Part shown: positions 29,924-39,495 of the stretch, piece after piece
Layout: each line of letters starts with the position of its first letter
Numbering within the stretch: the stretch's first letter is position 1
Program-made: the position numbers and the translations under genes
Assembly (NCBI GenBank): GCA_002737345.1
Contig: NSIK01000024.1
Coordinates: 62,001-126,000, forward strand
Length of the DNA stretch: 64,000 nucleotides
Source of the DNA: Nitrospirota bacterium
GTDB taxonomy: Bacteria; Nitrospirota; Nitrospiria; Nitrospirales; Nitrospiraceae
Reading direction: 5' to 3'
Notes under the pieces: model-generated
What the model saw: the letters and a program-made list of their open reading frames with translations, nothing else
What the model was told of the DNA's origin: nothing
Database searches by the model: none

Positions 29924-31030
29924 ATGTCGCATGAGCCAACCGCCGCCCCATCCGGTCCACCTCCCGTCAACCTCCTCGCCCTCACCGAAATGGGACTGGG
30001 CCGGTTACTGCAGCAATTTGAATGGCCTCGTTACCGGATCGGTCAGATCTTGCGCTGGCTCTATCAGCGGCGCGCCACCAGCATCGCACAGATGACCGAT
30101 CTCTCACAGAAAGATCGAGCGCAACTGGCCCAGGTCGCCACGATTTCGAGGACGCAACCGTGCACCGTCCTTGAATCAACCGACGGCACGCGCAAGCTCC
30201 TCCTCACCTTGGACGACGGGCTTCGCATTGAAACGGTGCTGATCCCGGACGAGGAGCGTCTCACGCTCTGCGTCTCGACTCAGGTGGGCTGCATGCTGGA
30301 TTGCGGATTCTGTCTGACCGGCACCATGGGACTCAAACGCAACCTCAAGGCGCATGAAATCGTCGATCAGGTCCTCACGGCGCAAGACCATTTAACCGGC
30401 GAGGAACGGCTCACCAACCTCGTCTTCATGGGGATGGGAGAACCGCTGGCCAATATCGAAGCCCTCTCCAGCGCCATCCAATGTCTGATCAATAAGTCCT
30501 GGGGATTAGGCTGGTCGCCACGCCGCATTACCGTCTCGACCGCGGGGCTCGCGGCTCGCTTGAAGGATGTGGCAGCGCTCGGCGTGAATCTGGCCATCTC
30601 CTTAAATGGCACGACGGAAGAGCAACGCCAGCAGTTAATGCCGGCGGTCAGCCAGATTGCCTCGCTCAAAACGCTCATAGCCGCCTGCCGCCGCTATCCG
30701 CTCGCCCCGACCAGACGGCTGACCTTTGAATATGTGTTGCTCGCCGGCGTGAACGACCACGACGAGGATGCCCATCGGCTGGTGAAGCTGCTCAAGGGCC
30801 TCCGCTGCAAAGTGAACCTGATTCCCTTCAATGAGTTTCCCGGCAATCCCTTCCGCCGGCCGACTGATCGCAGTGTACTGACTTTCCAGGCGATCCTCAC
30901 GCGGGCCGGCGTCGACGCCTTCATCCGCAAAAGCCGCGGCCGCGACGTGCTAGGCGCCTGCGGACAATTGGGCAATCTCTCGCCCGACTATGCGGGACGC
31001 GCCTTGACACAAATTGAATCTCGTTGTTAG
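29924..31030 (+). CDS. rlmN: Dual-specificity RNA methyltransferase RlmN
   Basis: Radical SAM CxxxCxxC in QVGCMLDCGFCLTGTMGLKRNLKAHEIVDQV; VFMGMGEPLANIEAL; SLNGTTEEQR. Confidence 0.95.
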   Translation: MSHEPTAAPSGPPPVNLLALTEMGLGRLLQQFEWPRYRIGQILRWLYQRRATSIAQMTDLSQKDRAQLAQVATISRTQPCTVLESTDGTRKLLLTLDDGLRIETVLIPDEERLTLCVSTQVGCMLDCGFCLTGTMGLKRNLKAHEIVDQVLTAQDHLTGEERLTNLVFMGMGEPLANIEALSSAIQCLINKSWGLGWSPRRITVSTAGLAARLKDVAALGVNLAISLNGTTEEQRQQLMPAVSQIASLKTLIAACRRYPLAPTRRLTFEYVLLAGVNDHDEDAHRLVKLLKGLRCKVNLIPFNEFPGNPFRRPTDRSVLTFQAILTRAGVDAFIRKSRGRDVLGACGQLGNLSPDYAGRALTQIESRC

Positions 31031-31079
31031 CATACACGGTACGTACCGCCCAACCGTGAGCAAGCTGAGTCCTCGACAT

Positions 31080-32441
31080 ATGATGCCATTATTTCTTTTG
31101 ATTGCCGCAAGCAGTCTCCTCTTCGCCCTCGCCTCGCCCGCCACGGCCACAGAAACTCGTGAATTTATCCTGTCCAACGGGATGAAAGTCTTATTAGTCG
31201 AAGCGCCTAAAGCGCCGGTGGTCACCGTCCAGGTCTGGTACAAAGTCGGCTCGCGCAACGAAGTCATGGGCCGGGCAGGCCTCTCCCACATGCTGGAACA
31301 TATGATGTTCAAAGGCACCGTGAAATATCCCAAGGGGACCTTCTCCCGCCTCATCCGCAAGAACGGCGGAATCGACAACGCCTTCACGAGCCAGGACTTC
31401 ACCGCCTACTTCGAAAATCTTGCGGCAGACCGCGTCGAGCTGGCCCTGGAAATGGAAGCTGACCGGATGCAGGGGCTCGTGCTCGACATGAAGGAGCTGA
31501 CGACGGAACGAGAAGTCGTGAAGGAAGAACGCCGCCTGCGCACGGAGGACGACCCGCAAGGCGCGCTTGTCGAAGCCCTCTTCGCTCAGGCCTATCTCAG
31601 CCATCCCTATCATTGGCCGGTGATCGGCTGGTTCAACGACCTGGATGCGATGACCCTGGACGACTTGCAGCAGCATTACGACACCTATTATTCGCCCAAC
31701 AATGCGACCCTCATCGTGGTGGGCGACATCAAAGCCGACAGCCTGCTCCCCGCGATCAAACAGCTATTTGAACCGATTCCGCGAGGACCGGAGCCCAGGC
31801 CGATCGCCACGATGGAGCCGGAGCAGAAAGGCGAACGCCGCTTTCTCCTCAAACGCGATGCGCAAGTCGCGTTCGTCATGATGGGCTACCGCGTGCCGAA
31901 TTTTTCGAGCGAAGACTCCTACGCGCTCGACATTCTGGATTCAATCCTATCGCACGGGAAAAGCTCGCGCCTCTACCAGAGCCTCGTATATGAGCAAAAA
32001 TCCGCGCTGGCCGTCGGCGCAGAATACAGCTTACTGCAGAGCGACCCAGGCCTGTTCTACTTCTATGCCCTCGTGAGCCCCAACCAGAAACCGGAGCTGG
32101 TCGAGAAATCCCTCAACCGGGAGATCAAGCGTCTGCAGACCGATCTGCCGACGGAACTCGAGCTCCAACGGGCGAAGAACCAGGTTGAAGCCTCCCATAT
32201 CTTCGAACAGGATTCCAACTTCCGGCGTGCCATGTTACTCGGACAGGCCGAATCCGTCGGCGCCGGCTGGCAGAAGATCGACCAGTTCGTCGAACGGATC
32301 AGAGCGGTCACCGCCAAGGACATCCAACGCGTCGCCCGCCAATACTTGACGGAGGACAACCGGACCGTGGGCACCTTGATTCCCGTGCCGCCGAAACAAC
32401 CGGGCACGCCCTCCAGCGCCGCGCGACAGGGAAGGCCTTAA
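31080..32441 (+). CDS. M16-family zinc peptidase (catalytic HxxEH)
   Basis: GLSHMLEHMMFKGTVKYPKGTFSRLIRKNGGIDNAFTSQDFTAYFENLAADRVELALEMEADRM. Confidence 0.9.
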   Translation: MMPLFLLIAASSLLFALASPATATETREFILSNGMKVLLVEAPKAPVVTVQVWYKVGSRNEVMGRAGLSHMLEHMMFKGTVKYPKGTFSRLIRKNGGIDNAFTSQDFTAYFENLAADRVELALEMEADRMQGLVLDMKELTTEREVVKEERRLRTEDDPQGALVEALFAQAYLSHPYHWPVIGWFNDLDAMTLDDLQQHYDTYYSPNNATLIVVGDIKADSLLPAIKQLFEPIPRGPEPRPIATMEPEQKGERRFLLKRDAQVAFVMMGYRVPNFSSEDSYALDILDSILSHGKSSRLYQSLVYEQKSALAVGAEYSLLQSDPGLFYFYALVSPNQKPELVEKSLNREIKRLQTDLPTELELQRAKNQVEASHIFEQDSNFRRAMLLGQAESVGAGWQKIDQFVERIRAVTAKDIQRVARQYLTEDNRTVGTLIPVPPKQPGTPSSAARQGRP

Positions 32442-32443
32442 CC

Positions 32444-33790
32444 ATGCCGACGGCAAGACCACAAACGATCCTGGCCCTCGTGATGGGATGTTGTGCCTGG
32501 CTCTGGGCCGCCGGCCCCTCTCTGGCGGCAGAGATCGCCCCGACAAAATTCACCACCGCGAACGGCATCACAGTCCTCGTCCTGGAGCAACACGTTCTCC
32601 CCATTGTGGAAGTCCACGCGCTGATCAAAGCTGGCTCGGCGCAAGATCCTCCCGAAAAAGCAGGACTCGCGAACCTCGTTGCCAGCCTCCTGGACGAAGG
32701 GACCACGACCCGCACCTCCAAACAGCTCGCTGAGCAAATCGACTTCATCGGCGGAACCCTGGAGGCGAAAGCCTCGGAGGATTTCACCACCGCCTCCATC
32801 CGTGCGCTCAAGAAGGACGCCGATCTCGGCTTCACCCTGCTCGCAGACATGCTGCAGCGCCCCGCATTTCACAAACAGGAGTTCAACCGGATTCGCACCC
32901 AACTCCTGGGCGAAATGGCCAGCAATAACGACGACCCGGGCCATATCGCTATGAAGGCGTTCAATCAGCTTGTCTTCCACGGACACCCCTACCGCTGGCC
33001 CGTCAATGGCACGGAGGAGACCCTCAGCAAGATCTCTTTGGCAGACGTGCAAAGCTTCTACGGACGAGAATATTCCCCGTCCCGCGTCATCCTAATCATT
33101 GTCGGCGACGTCACGCTCCACCAGGCCGCAGCGCTGGTCCAAACCCATTTTGGAACCTGGAAGAAAATTTCGGCGCCGGCGCGGAACCAGAAAAACCCCC
33201 TGCCGATTGAGCGAAAAACGGTCCAGCTCATCGAGAAAGACCTCACCCAATCCACCATCGTCATTGGTCATGGAGGCCTCGCACGCGCGCATCCTGATTT
33301 CTATTCGGTCACGGTGATGAACTACATCCTGGGCGCCGGGGGATTTTCTTCCCGCTTGATGGATTCGATTCGCGACAAGCAGGGACTAGCCTATGGAATC
33401 ATGAGCCACTTCGACGCCAGGCTCATGCCAGGCTCTTTCTGGGTCAACCTCCAGACCAAGACAGAAACGACGAACCAAGCCATCACCGGCGTCCTGACCG
33501 AGATCAAATCCATCCGCGACCAGCCTGTATCAGATCAGGAACTGGCCGAGGCCAAATCATTCCTGGCTGGTAGCTTCCCACTGCGATTCGATTCGACCGC
33601 GAAGCTCGCCCAGGTGCTCGCTCAGGTGGAATTCTATGGCCTGGGGCTCGAATACTTTACCCAATATCCGAAATGGATCGACCGAGTCACGAAGGAAGAT
33701 GTCCAGCGCGTCGCCAAACAGTACCTGGACCCCCAACGCTACGCGCTCGTGGTGGTGGGCAACCTCGCCAAAGCGAAAGTGAACCGCTAG
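32444..33790 (+). CDS. M16-family peptidase-like protein, partner subunit lacking HxxEH
   Basis: KAGLANLVASLLDEGTTTRTSKQLAEQIDFIGGTLEAKASEDFTTASIRALKKDADLGFTLLADMLQRPAF; directly follows the first M16 gene. Confidence 0.88.
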   Translation: MPTARPQTILALVMGCCAWLWAAGPSLAAEIAPTKFTTANGITVLVLEQHVLPIVEVHALIKAGSAQDPPEKAGLANLVASLLDEGTTTRTSKQLAEQIDFIGGTLEAKASEDFTTASIRALKKDADLGFTLLADMLQRPAFHKQEFNRIRTQLLGEMASNNDDPGHIAMKAFNQLVFHGHPYRWPVNGTEETLSKISLADVQSFYGREYSPSRVILIIVGDVTLHQAAALVQTHFGTWKKISAPARNQKNPLPIERKTVQLIEKDLTQSTIVIGHGGLARAHPDFYSVTVMNYILGAGGFSSRLMDSIRDKQGLAYGIMSHFDARLMPGSFWVNLQTKTETTNQAITGVLTEIKSIRDQPVSDQELAEAKSFLAGSFPLRFDSTAKLAQVLAQVEFYGLGLEYFTQYPKWIDRVTKEDVQRVAKQYLDPQRYALVVVGNLAKAKVNR

Positions 33791-33829
33791 CCCACGTTGT
33801 CTCGACGCGACCCCCGAGGCCAAGCATTC

Positions 33830-34639
33830 ATGATGACCGAACCCCTCCAAGACAAACTCGACCGGCTCCGCCAGGTGATCTCGGACATGCAATCCGTCCT
33901 GGTCGCCTTCTCTGGCGGGATCGACAGCACCGTCGTCCTGAAAGTCGCCCATGAGCAGCTCGGCGCGCTGGCGCTGGGCATCACCGCAGTCTCACCGACC
34001 TTTCCCGCAATCGAACTCGACGGCGCGAAGCAGGTGGCAGCGGAGATCGGCGCGCGACATGAACTGGTCCAGACCGATCAACTCGACATCCCGGCCTTCG
34101 TGCAGAACGACGCGGCCCGCTGCTTCCATTGCAAAACTGATCTCTATCAATTACTGGACGGGCTGCGCGAACCCCGCGCAAGCCGGTGGATTGCGGACGG
34201 GACGAATCTCGACGATCTAAGAGACGACCGGCCCGGCATCACCGCCGCACGCGAGTGGAACGTGCGAAGCCCGCTGGTCGAAGCCTCGTTGTCGAAAGCC
34301 GATGTGCGGGGGCTCGCCAGGACCCTGGGACTCTCCAATTGGGATAAGCCGGCCGCCGCCTGCCTCTCGTCCAGAATCCCTCGCGGCATCCCGATCACGA
34401 TCGACAATCTCCGGCGCGTGGAGCAGGCCGAGGCCATCCTCTACGCTGAGGGATTGCGCCAGGTGCGGGTACGAGAACATGGAGAGATTGCGCGCATTGA
34501 GGTCGGAGCAGAAGAATTTTCCCGGCTGAATCAACCGGAGCTGCGCGCGCGCATCAGCGCCAGCCTCCGCAAAGTGGGATTCCGTTTCGTCTGCATGGAT
34601 CTGGAAGGGTACAGACCGGGCGGAACCAGCCTCAGCTGA
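33830..34639 (+). CDS. larE: ATP-dependent sacrificial sulfur transferase LarE
   Basis: VLVAFSGGIDSTVVLKVAHEQLG...CFHCKTDLYQLLDGL...WIADGTNLDDLRDDRPGITAAREWNVRSPLVEASLSKADVRGLARTLGLSNWDKPAAACLSSRIPRGIPIT. Confidence 0.9.
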   Translation: MMTEPLQDKLDRLRQVISDMQSVLVAFSGGIDSTVVLKVAHEQLGALALGITAVSPTFPAIELDGAKQVAAEIGARHELVQTDQLDIPAFVQNDAARCFHCKTDLYQLLDGLREPRASRWIADGTNLDDLRDDRPGITAAREWNVRSPLVEASLSKADVRGLARTLGLSNWDKPAAACLSSRIPRGIPITIDNLRRVEQAEAILYAEGLRQVRVREHGEIARIEVGAEEFSRLNQPELRARISASLRKVGFRFVCMDLEGYRPGGTSLS

Positions 34640-34657
34640 CCCCGCCCGATCGAGACA

Positions 34658-35164
34658 TTATCGCTGGTAGGATTTTGACAGGGCCTCGAGCGCCTCGTCT
34701 GCGAACTTCTTGTGGTCCGCGTCAGTCAAACTACGCTGCACCACCTTCTCCGCCACCATCAACACCAACTCCGTCGTCTGGGCGCGAATCTCCTGAATCG
34801 CCTTGCGCCGTTCATGATCGATTTCACGCGTCGCGTCGCCCCTGATCCGATCGGCCTCAGTCGTCAGCCGCTGCTCATTTTCTTCCATGAGCCGCTGCGC
34901 CCGCTCTTTAGCGGCAGCCAAGATACCTTCCGCTTCTTTCGCCGCGGTATTCAACTTGGCCTCGTACTCCTTGAGTTTCCGCTCGGCCTCTGACCGATGA
35001 CGATCGGCTTGATCAAGGCTGTCCTTGATTTTCTTCTCCCGCTCTTCCAGCACGCCCAAGATGCCCGGGAAGGCAAATTTGTAGAGGATGAAGAAAAGAA
35101 TCCCGAACGACAGGACTTCCCAGAAAATTAGGGAAGAAAAAAAGTCAGATTCAAACTGCGGCAT
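34658..35164 (-). CDS. atpF: F0F1 ATP synthase subunit b
   Basis: Single TM plus long charged helix, LEEREKKIKDSLDQADRHRSEAERKLKEYEAKLNTAAKEAEGILAAAKERA; next to atpE. Confidence 0.9.
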   Translation of the reverse strand: MPQFESDFFSSLIFWEVLSFGILFFILYKFAFPGILGVLEEREKKIKDSLDQADRHRSEAERKLKEYEAKLNTAAKEAEGILAAAKERAQRLMEENEQRLTTEADRIRGDATREIDHERRKAIQEIRAQTTELVLMVAEKVVQRSLTDADHKKFADEALEALSKSYQR

Positions 35165-35247
35165 ATCAACTCCCTGGGGTAGAGGAGAAGGGTAGATGGG
35201 GTAGCAAGTCCTGCTATCCCCATGATCCTCTTACTCCTGTAACCCGT

Positions 35248-35478
35248 TTATTTCCGGAGACCCATGATGATGAAGGCGATGACCAGACCGTACAAGGCGA
35301 TGGCTTCGACCAGCGCGAATCCGATCCACATATACTTTCCAACGCGGGCTTCCGCTTCCGGCTGACGTGCCACCGCTTCGATCATCTTCCCGAAGATGTA
35401 TCCGATACCCACACCGGCTCCGGCAAACCCTGCCGCCGCCAACCCCATACCCAACAATGCTGCTGCTGCTGAATCCAT
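35248..35478 (-). CDS. atpE: F0F1 ATP synthase subunit c
   Basis: GVGIGYIFGKMIEAVARQPEAEARVGKYMWIGFALVEAIALYGLVIAFIIMGL. Confidence 0.95.
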   Translation of the reverse strand: MDSAAAALLGMGLAAAGFAGAGVGIGYIFGKMIEAVARQPEAEARVGKYMWIGFALVEAIALYGLVIAFIIMGLRK

Positions 35479-35515
35479 TGTGTCCTACTCCTCCCTTGTC
35501 TGAAACTCACACACG

Positions 35516-36265
35516 CTAGTGCGCGTGCTCATCGTGGCCGTGCAAGTGGAATGCGTCTCCCAAATAGACGCAAGTCAACACGGTAAAAATATACGCTTGA
35601 ATGAACGCGATACCAACTTCCAATCCGTTCATCGCGATCGTGAACGCAAAGGGCAACCATCCGATCAACAGTCCGCCGCTAATGGCCAGGCCGAACAGGA
35701 CCCCGAGAATCACGTGGCCGGCCGTCATATTCGCAAACAACCGGACGGCCAACGAAATCGGCCGCGCCAATTGGCTGATCAACTCGATCGGAATCATCAA
35801 GGGCAATAGCCAGGCTGGCGTGCCGGGTGGCACGAGGATGCCCAGGAACTTCACCCCATGCAGCAGAAATCCCATAACCAGGCTGAGTCCGTACACCAGG
35901 CAGGCAAACACGGCGGTCACGACGATCTGACTCGTCACCGTATAGCTGCCGGGGATCAATCCGATCAGGTTACAGAAGAGGATGAACAGGAACAGCGTGG
36001 CGATGAGGGGGAAGAAGCGCATCCCCTCTTTGCCCATTGTATCCATGATGATGCCGCGGATGAAGTCTACCATCATCTCCGCCATGCTCTGCAGCTTGCC
36101 CGGCACCAGCTTGCGCGCCGACCCCGCCATCACCATGAGTACCGCCACCAGGGCGACGACCACCCACATAATAACCACGGCTTTATTAATGGAAATGTCC
36201 AATTCGCCCAGCGAGATCGGTATCCAATTGTGCAGCTCGAACGGATGAAGTGGACTTTCTTCCAT
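35516..36265 (-). CDS. atpB: F0F1 ATP synthase subunit a
   Basis: FPLIATLFLFILFCNLIGLIPGSYTVTSQIVVTAVFA...PISLAVRLFANMTAGHVILGVL...NGLEVGIAFIQAYIFTVLTCVYLGDAFHLH. Confidence 0.95.
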   Translation of the reverse strand: MEESPLHPFELHNWIPISLGELDISINKAVVIMWVVVALVAVLMVMAGSARKLVPGKLQSMAEMMVDFIRGIIMDTMGKEGMRFFPLIATLFLFILFCNLIGLIPGSYTVTSQIVVTAVFACLVYGLSLVMGFLLHGVKFLGILVPPGTPAWLLPLMIPIELISQLARPISLAVRLFANMTAGHVILGVLFGLAISGGLLIGWLPFAFTIAMNGLEVGIAFIQAYIFTVLTCVYLGDAFHLHGHDEHAH

Positions 36266-36294
36266 GATACGTTCGTACTTTCTCTTAAAAATCG

Positions 36295-36516
36295 TTAGGT
36301 CTTCGGCCACCGAAGCGCCGACCGGTACGCATTCCTGATTCCAGCTACGACGCCTAACACCAATCCCACGACTATTCCCCAGGGAGTGGAGCCGAGGAGA
36401 TATGTATCGCACACCCAGCCCAACCCGCCCCCAACAATCAGCGACGCGAGCAGGTCGGTCCCGATCCGGACCGCTTGGCCGAGCCCCGCGTACAATGGAT
36501 CTTGTGAAGGGGGCAT
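36295..36516 (-). CDS. atpI: AtpZ/AtpI-family protein
   Basis: GTDLLASLIVGGGLGWVCDTYLLGSTPWGIVVGLVLGVVAGIRNAYR, upstream of atpB. Confidence 0.8.
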   Translation of the reverse strand: MPPSQDPLYAGLGQAVRIGTDLLASLIVGGGLGWVCDTYLLGSTPWGIVVGLVLGVVAGIRNAYRSALRWPKT

Positions 36517-36694
36517 GTCGTATCCACGGAGGAGAGTGCATGACGCAGTCCGTCACGCAAGGACTCTGCTGTTTGCAGGCGCGGAATTAAAGCAGAACCA
36601 TCTTAAATTTGTCAAGCTGACCTCTGTTGTGACAGAGCGGGGACAGTCGGGTATAGTGGGTGTGCGTGATTTGTCCAGCAATCGATCGTCACCC

Positions 36695-38179
36695 ATGACT
36701 CGTTTTTCTCAACCATCATTTCTCACCGGTCCTCCGCAGCCCTTGGTCCTCACGATGGACAACCAGGGAAGAACTCCCTTTGACCTCTATCGATTGATTG
36801 CCACTCCCTCCCAGCCGTCCTTCCTCCTCGACAGCGGGAAGGGGACAGACGGAGAGAACCGCTATTCATTTCTGGGGAGCAGCCCCTTCTCGATGCTGAC
36901 CGGACGACAGGGCCAGGCCTCCCTTCGGACCAGCGACGGACAGGTCCATTCGTCAAACGATCCATTCGGCAGCCTCCAGCGGCTATTCGACGGACCCAAG
37001 ATTGAGCCCCCACCAGGCCTTCCCCACTTTTTGGGCGGAGCTATCGGCTATTTCAGTTACGACCTCGTACGCGACTTTGAAACACTGCCAGTCACGGCCA
37101 AAAACGATCTGCCAATCCCCTATTTGCAGTTCGGTCTCTATGACCTCATCGCCTCACTCGATCATCGACAGGACTTATTACAGCTTATCTTCTGCCCGCC
37201 CATGGAACGGTTTACAAGAGAGCCCAGAAAAACACTTTATCGCGAAGGCTTGGACCGGCTGGCCGAATGGGAAGGCAAATTAAGCGGACAGCCCGCTCCT
37301 CTCGCGGAACTCCCCTCCCTCGATCGGATGGCCTTTCATCCAGACCAAACGCGCGAAGCCTATCTCGATCGAGTCCGTCGCTGCCAGGTCTACATTGCGG
37401 CCGGGGACATCTATCAGGCCAATCTGTCGCACCGCTTCACCCTGCAACCTCCCGGTTCCTACAGCGACGCCACGGACCGGCAGTCCTACGAACAGGAACT
37501 CTACCGACGACTGCAAGCCGTCAACCCTTCACCCTTCTCAGGGCTTCTGCACTTCGACGACGTCACGTTGATCAGCTCCTCACCAGAACGGCTGGTCCGT
37601 CTCCATAACCGGCAGGCGGACACGCGCCCGATCGCCGGCACCAGACCGCGCGGGTGCGATGATCGTGACGATCAACGGCTTATCGGCGAATTGCTTGCGA
37701 ATGAAAAAGAGCGGGCGGAGCATCTGATGCTCGTCGATCTCGAACGCAACGACCTGGGCCGCGTCTGCCAATTCGGCAGCGTACAAGTCGATGAATTCAT
37801 GGCCATCGAGCAATATTCCCACGTCAGCCACATCGTCTCCAATGTCAGCGGAACCTTACGGCCAGAGGCCACGCCCTTCGATCTGATTCGATCATTGTTC
37901 CCCGGAGGCACCATCACCGGTGTGCCCAAAATCCGCTGCATGGAGATTATCGAAGAGCTGGAGCCGGTGCGCCGCGGCCCCTATACAGGATCATTCGGCT
38001 ACATCAGCTGGAACGGCGACCTCGATCTCAATATCATCATTCGGACTTTGGTATGGTGTCAGGGGAAGGGCTACTTGCAGGTCGGCGCTGGGATTGTCGC
38101 CGACTCAGACCCGGCCAAGGAATATGAGGAAACGATTCAGAAGGCCCAAGCCTTCGTCAGCGCCTTACAACGGAGATGA
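36695..38179 (+). CDS. pabB: Aminodeoxychorismate synthase component I / anthranilate synthase I family
   Basis: YIAAGDIYQANLSHRF...SPERLVRLHNRQADTRPIAGTRPRG...FPGGTITGVPKIRCMEIIEELEPVRRGPYTGSFGYISWNGDLDLNIIIRTL; ATG 36695. Confidence 0.9.
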   Translation: MTRFSQPSFLTGPPQPLVLTMDNQGRTPFDLYRLIATPSQPSFLLDSGKGTDGENRYSFLGSSPFSMLTGRQGQASLRTSDGQVHSSNDPFGSLQRLFDGPKIEPPPGLPHFLGGAIGYFSYDLVRDFETLPVTAKNDLPIPYLQFGLYDLIASLDHRQDLLQLIFCPPMERFTREPRKTLYREGLDRLAEWEGKLSGQPAPLAELPSLDRMAFHPDQTREAYLDRVRRCQVYIAAGDIYQANLSHRFTLQPPGSYSDATDRQSYEQELYRRLQAVNPSPFSGLLHFDDVTLISSSPERLVRLHNRQADTRPIAGTRPRGCDDRDDQRLIGELLANEKERAEHLMLVDLERNDLGRVCQFGSVQVDEFMAIEQYSHVSHIVSNVSGTLRPEATPFDLIRSLFPGGTITGVPKIRCMEIIEELEPVRRGPYTGSFGYISWNGDLDLNIIIRTLVWCQGKGYLQVGAGIVADSDPAKEYEETIQKAQAFVSALQRR

Positions 38180-39057
38180 CTATGTGGATTTATCTCAACG
38201 ATCGATTCGTCACAGAACAAGACGCCGTCGTCTCCGTCTTCGACCATGGCTTCCTCTATGGCGATGGAGTCTATGAAACGATTCGCTCCTACGGAAGCCG
38301 GATCTTCATGCGGGATCAACATCTCGCCAGGCTTCGCCGGTCTGGAGAGGCGATCGGCCTGACCATTCCCATTCCGGAGCGGCAATGGCCGGCGCTCCTC
38401 CATGAAGCCATGACGAAGAACGAGGTCGGGCAAGACCATAACGACGCCTACCTTCGCATAACCATCTCACGGGGACCCGGCGGCATCGGCCTAGATCCAG
38501 CCCTCTGCCCGACCCCCACCGTCGTCATCATGACCAAACCGCTGCAGCCTTCTCCACCGGAACAATACAAGACCGGCGTGAGCCTGATCGTGGCCAAGAC
38601 AAGACGGAACCTGCCCAGCGCCCTCTCGCCCCAGATCAAGGCCACCAACTTCTTGAACAATATCCTGGCCAAGAGAGAAGCGATCGCGGCGGGAGCCTTC
38701 GACAGTATCCTGCTCAATTGGGAATCACAGCTGACCGAATGCACCGTGAGTAATATCTTTTTCGTCCGAGCCGGCAGGCTCTGTACCCCAGCCCTAACTT
38801 GCGGCCTGCTGGACGGGATCACCCGCGACCTGCTCCTCGGCCTTGCGCGGGACGCACAGATTCCGGTCGACGAGGGCCATTTCGGCGTCGAATCCCTCCG
38901 CCAGGCTGACGAGTGTTTCCTCACCAATACGACGATGGAAGTAATGCCAGTCACCAGAGTGGACGGCCATCCGGTAGGGAAAGGGACACCAGGCCCCATC
39001 ACCCGGCAGCTCCATGGGCAATTTATGGCCAACCGGGCGCGCTTTTTAGAACCCTAG
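38176..39057 (+). CDS. Class-IV PLP aminotransferase (aminodeoxychorismate lyase / BCAT-like)
   Basis: VSVFDHGFLYGDGVYETIRSYGSRIFMRDQHLARLRRS...TECTVSNIFFVRAGRLCTPALTCGLLDGITRD; overlaps pabB. Confidence 0.85.
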   Translation: MTMWIYLNDRFVTEQDAVVSVFDHGFLYGDGVYETIRSYGSRIFMRDQHLARLRRSGEAIGLTIPIPERQWPALLHEAMTKNEVGQDHNDAYLRITISRGPGGIGLDPALCPTPTVVIMTKPLQPSPPEQYKTGVSLIVAKTRRNLPSALSPQIKATNFLNNILAKREAIAAGAFDSILLNWESQLTECTVSNIFFVRAGRLCTPALTCGLLDGITRDLLLGLARDAQIPVDEGHFGVESLRQADECFLTNTTMEVMPVTRVDGHPVGKGTPGPITRQLHGQFMANRARFLEP

Positions 39058-39073
39058 CAGCCACACCTCTCCA

Positions 39074-39460
39074 TGCCCTTCTCCGCGCCGACAACCAAGG
39101 CGGAGATTTATCAGTATGTCGCGCGCGACGGCTCCACCCCGCATTGGTCCGAGCCGTCATCAAGGCTGAATCGAATTTCGATCCCTTGGCCATCTCTCGC
39201 GCAGGCGCAATCGGCCCAATGCAATTGATCCCATAGACGGCTCTCCGCCTCAAAGTGCGGGACATGTATGACCCGGAGGATAATGTGGGGGGAGACACGA
39301 AGTATCTGCGTTAGCTACTAGACCGGCTCCATGGAAATTTACCGTTGCCCCTGGCTGCGTACAATGGGCGAGAGAATGCGGTTGAACGTTATCAGGCGCT
39401 CCCTCCGTATAATGAAACCAGACAATATGTCCGGAACGTGCCCCAATGTTACCGAGCGGG
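39074..39460 (+). pseudogene. Degraded lytic transglycosylase (DUF4124-like N-terminus + SLT domain)
   Basis: Frame 2 AEIYQYVARDGS, then frame 0 HPALVRAVIKAESNFDPLAISRAGAIGPMQLIP*TALRLKVRDMYDPEDNVGGDTKYLR*LLDRLHGNLPLPLAAYNGRENAVERYQALPPYNETRQYVRNV; in-frame TAG at 39234 and 39312. Confidence 0.85.
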
Positions 39461-39495
39461 CCTGGTCCGCGATGGCGTGATTCTGGCACGTCCGG

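Noticed and set aside
36600-36660. Possible promoter upstream of pabB (ttgtgac...tatagt)
   Set aside because: Spacing of 17-19 bp is possible but the -35 match is poor; not enough support.
39234-39314. UAG recoding (amber suppression) in the transglycosylase
   Set aside because: The same region also has a frame change and apparent deletion, and every confident gene stop inspected behaves normally; decay is simpler.
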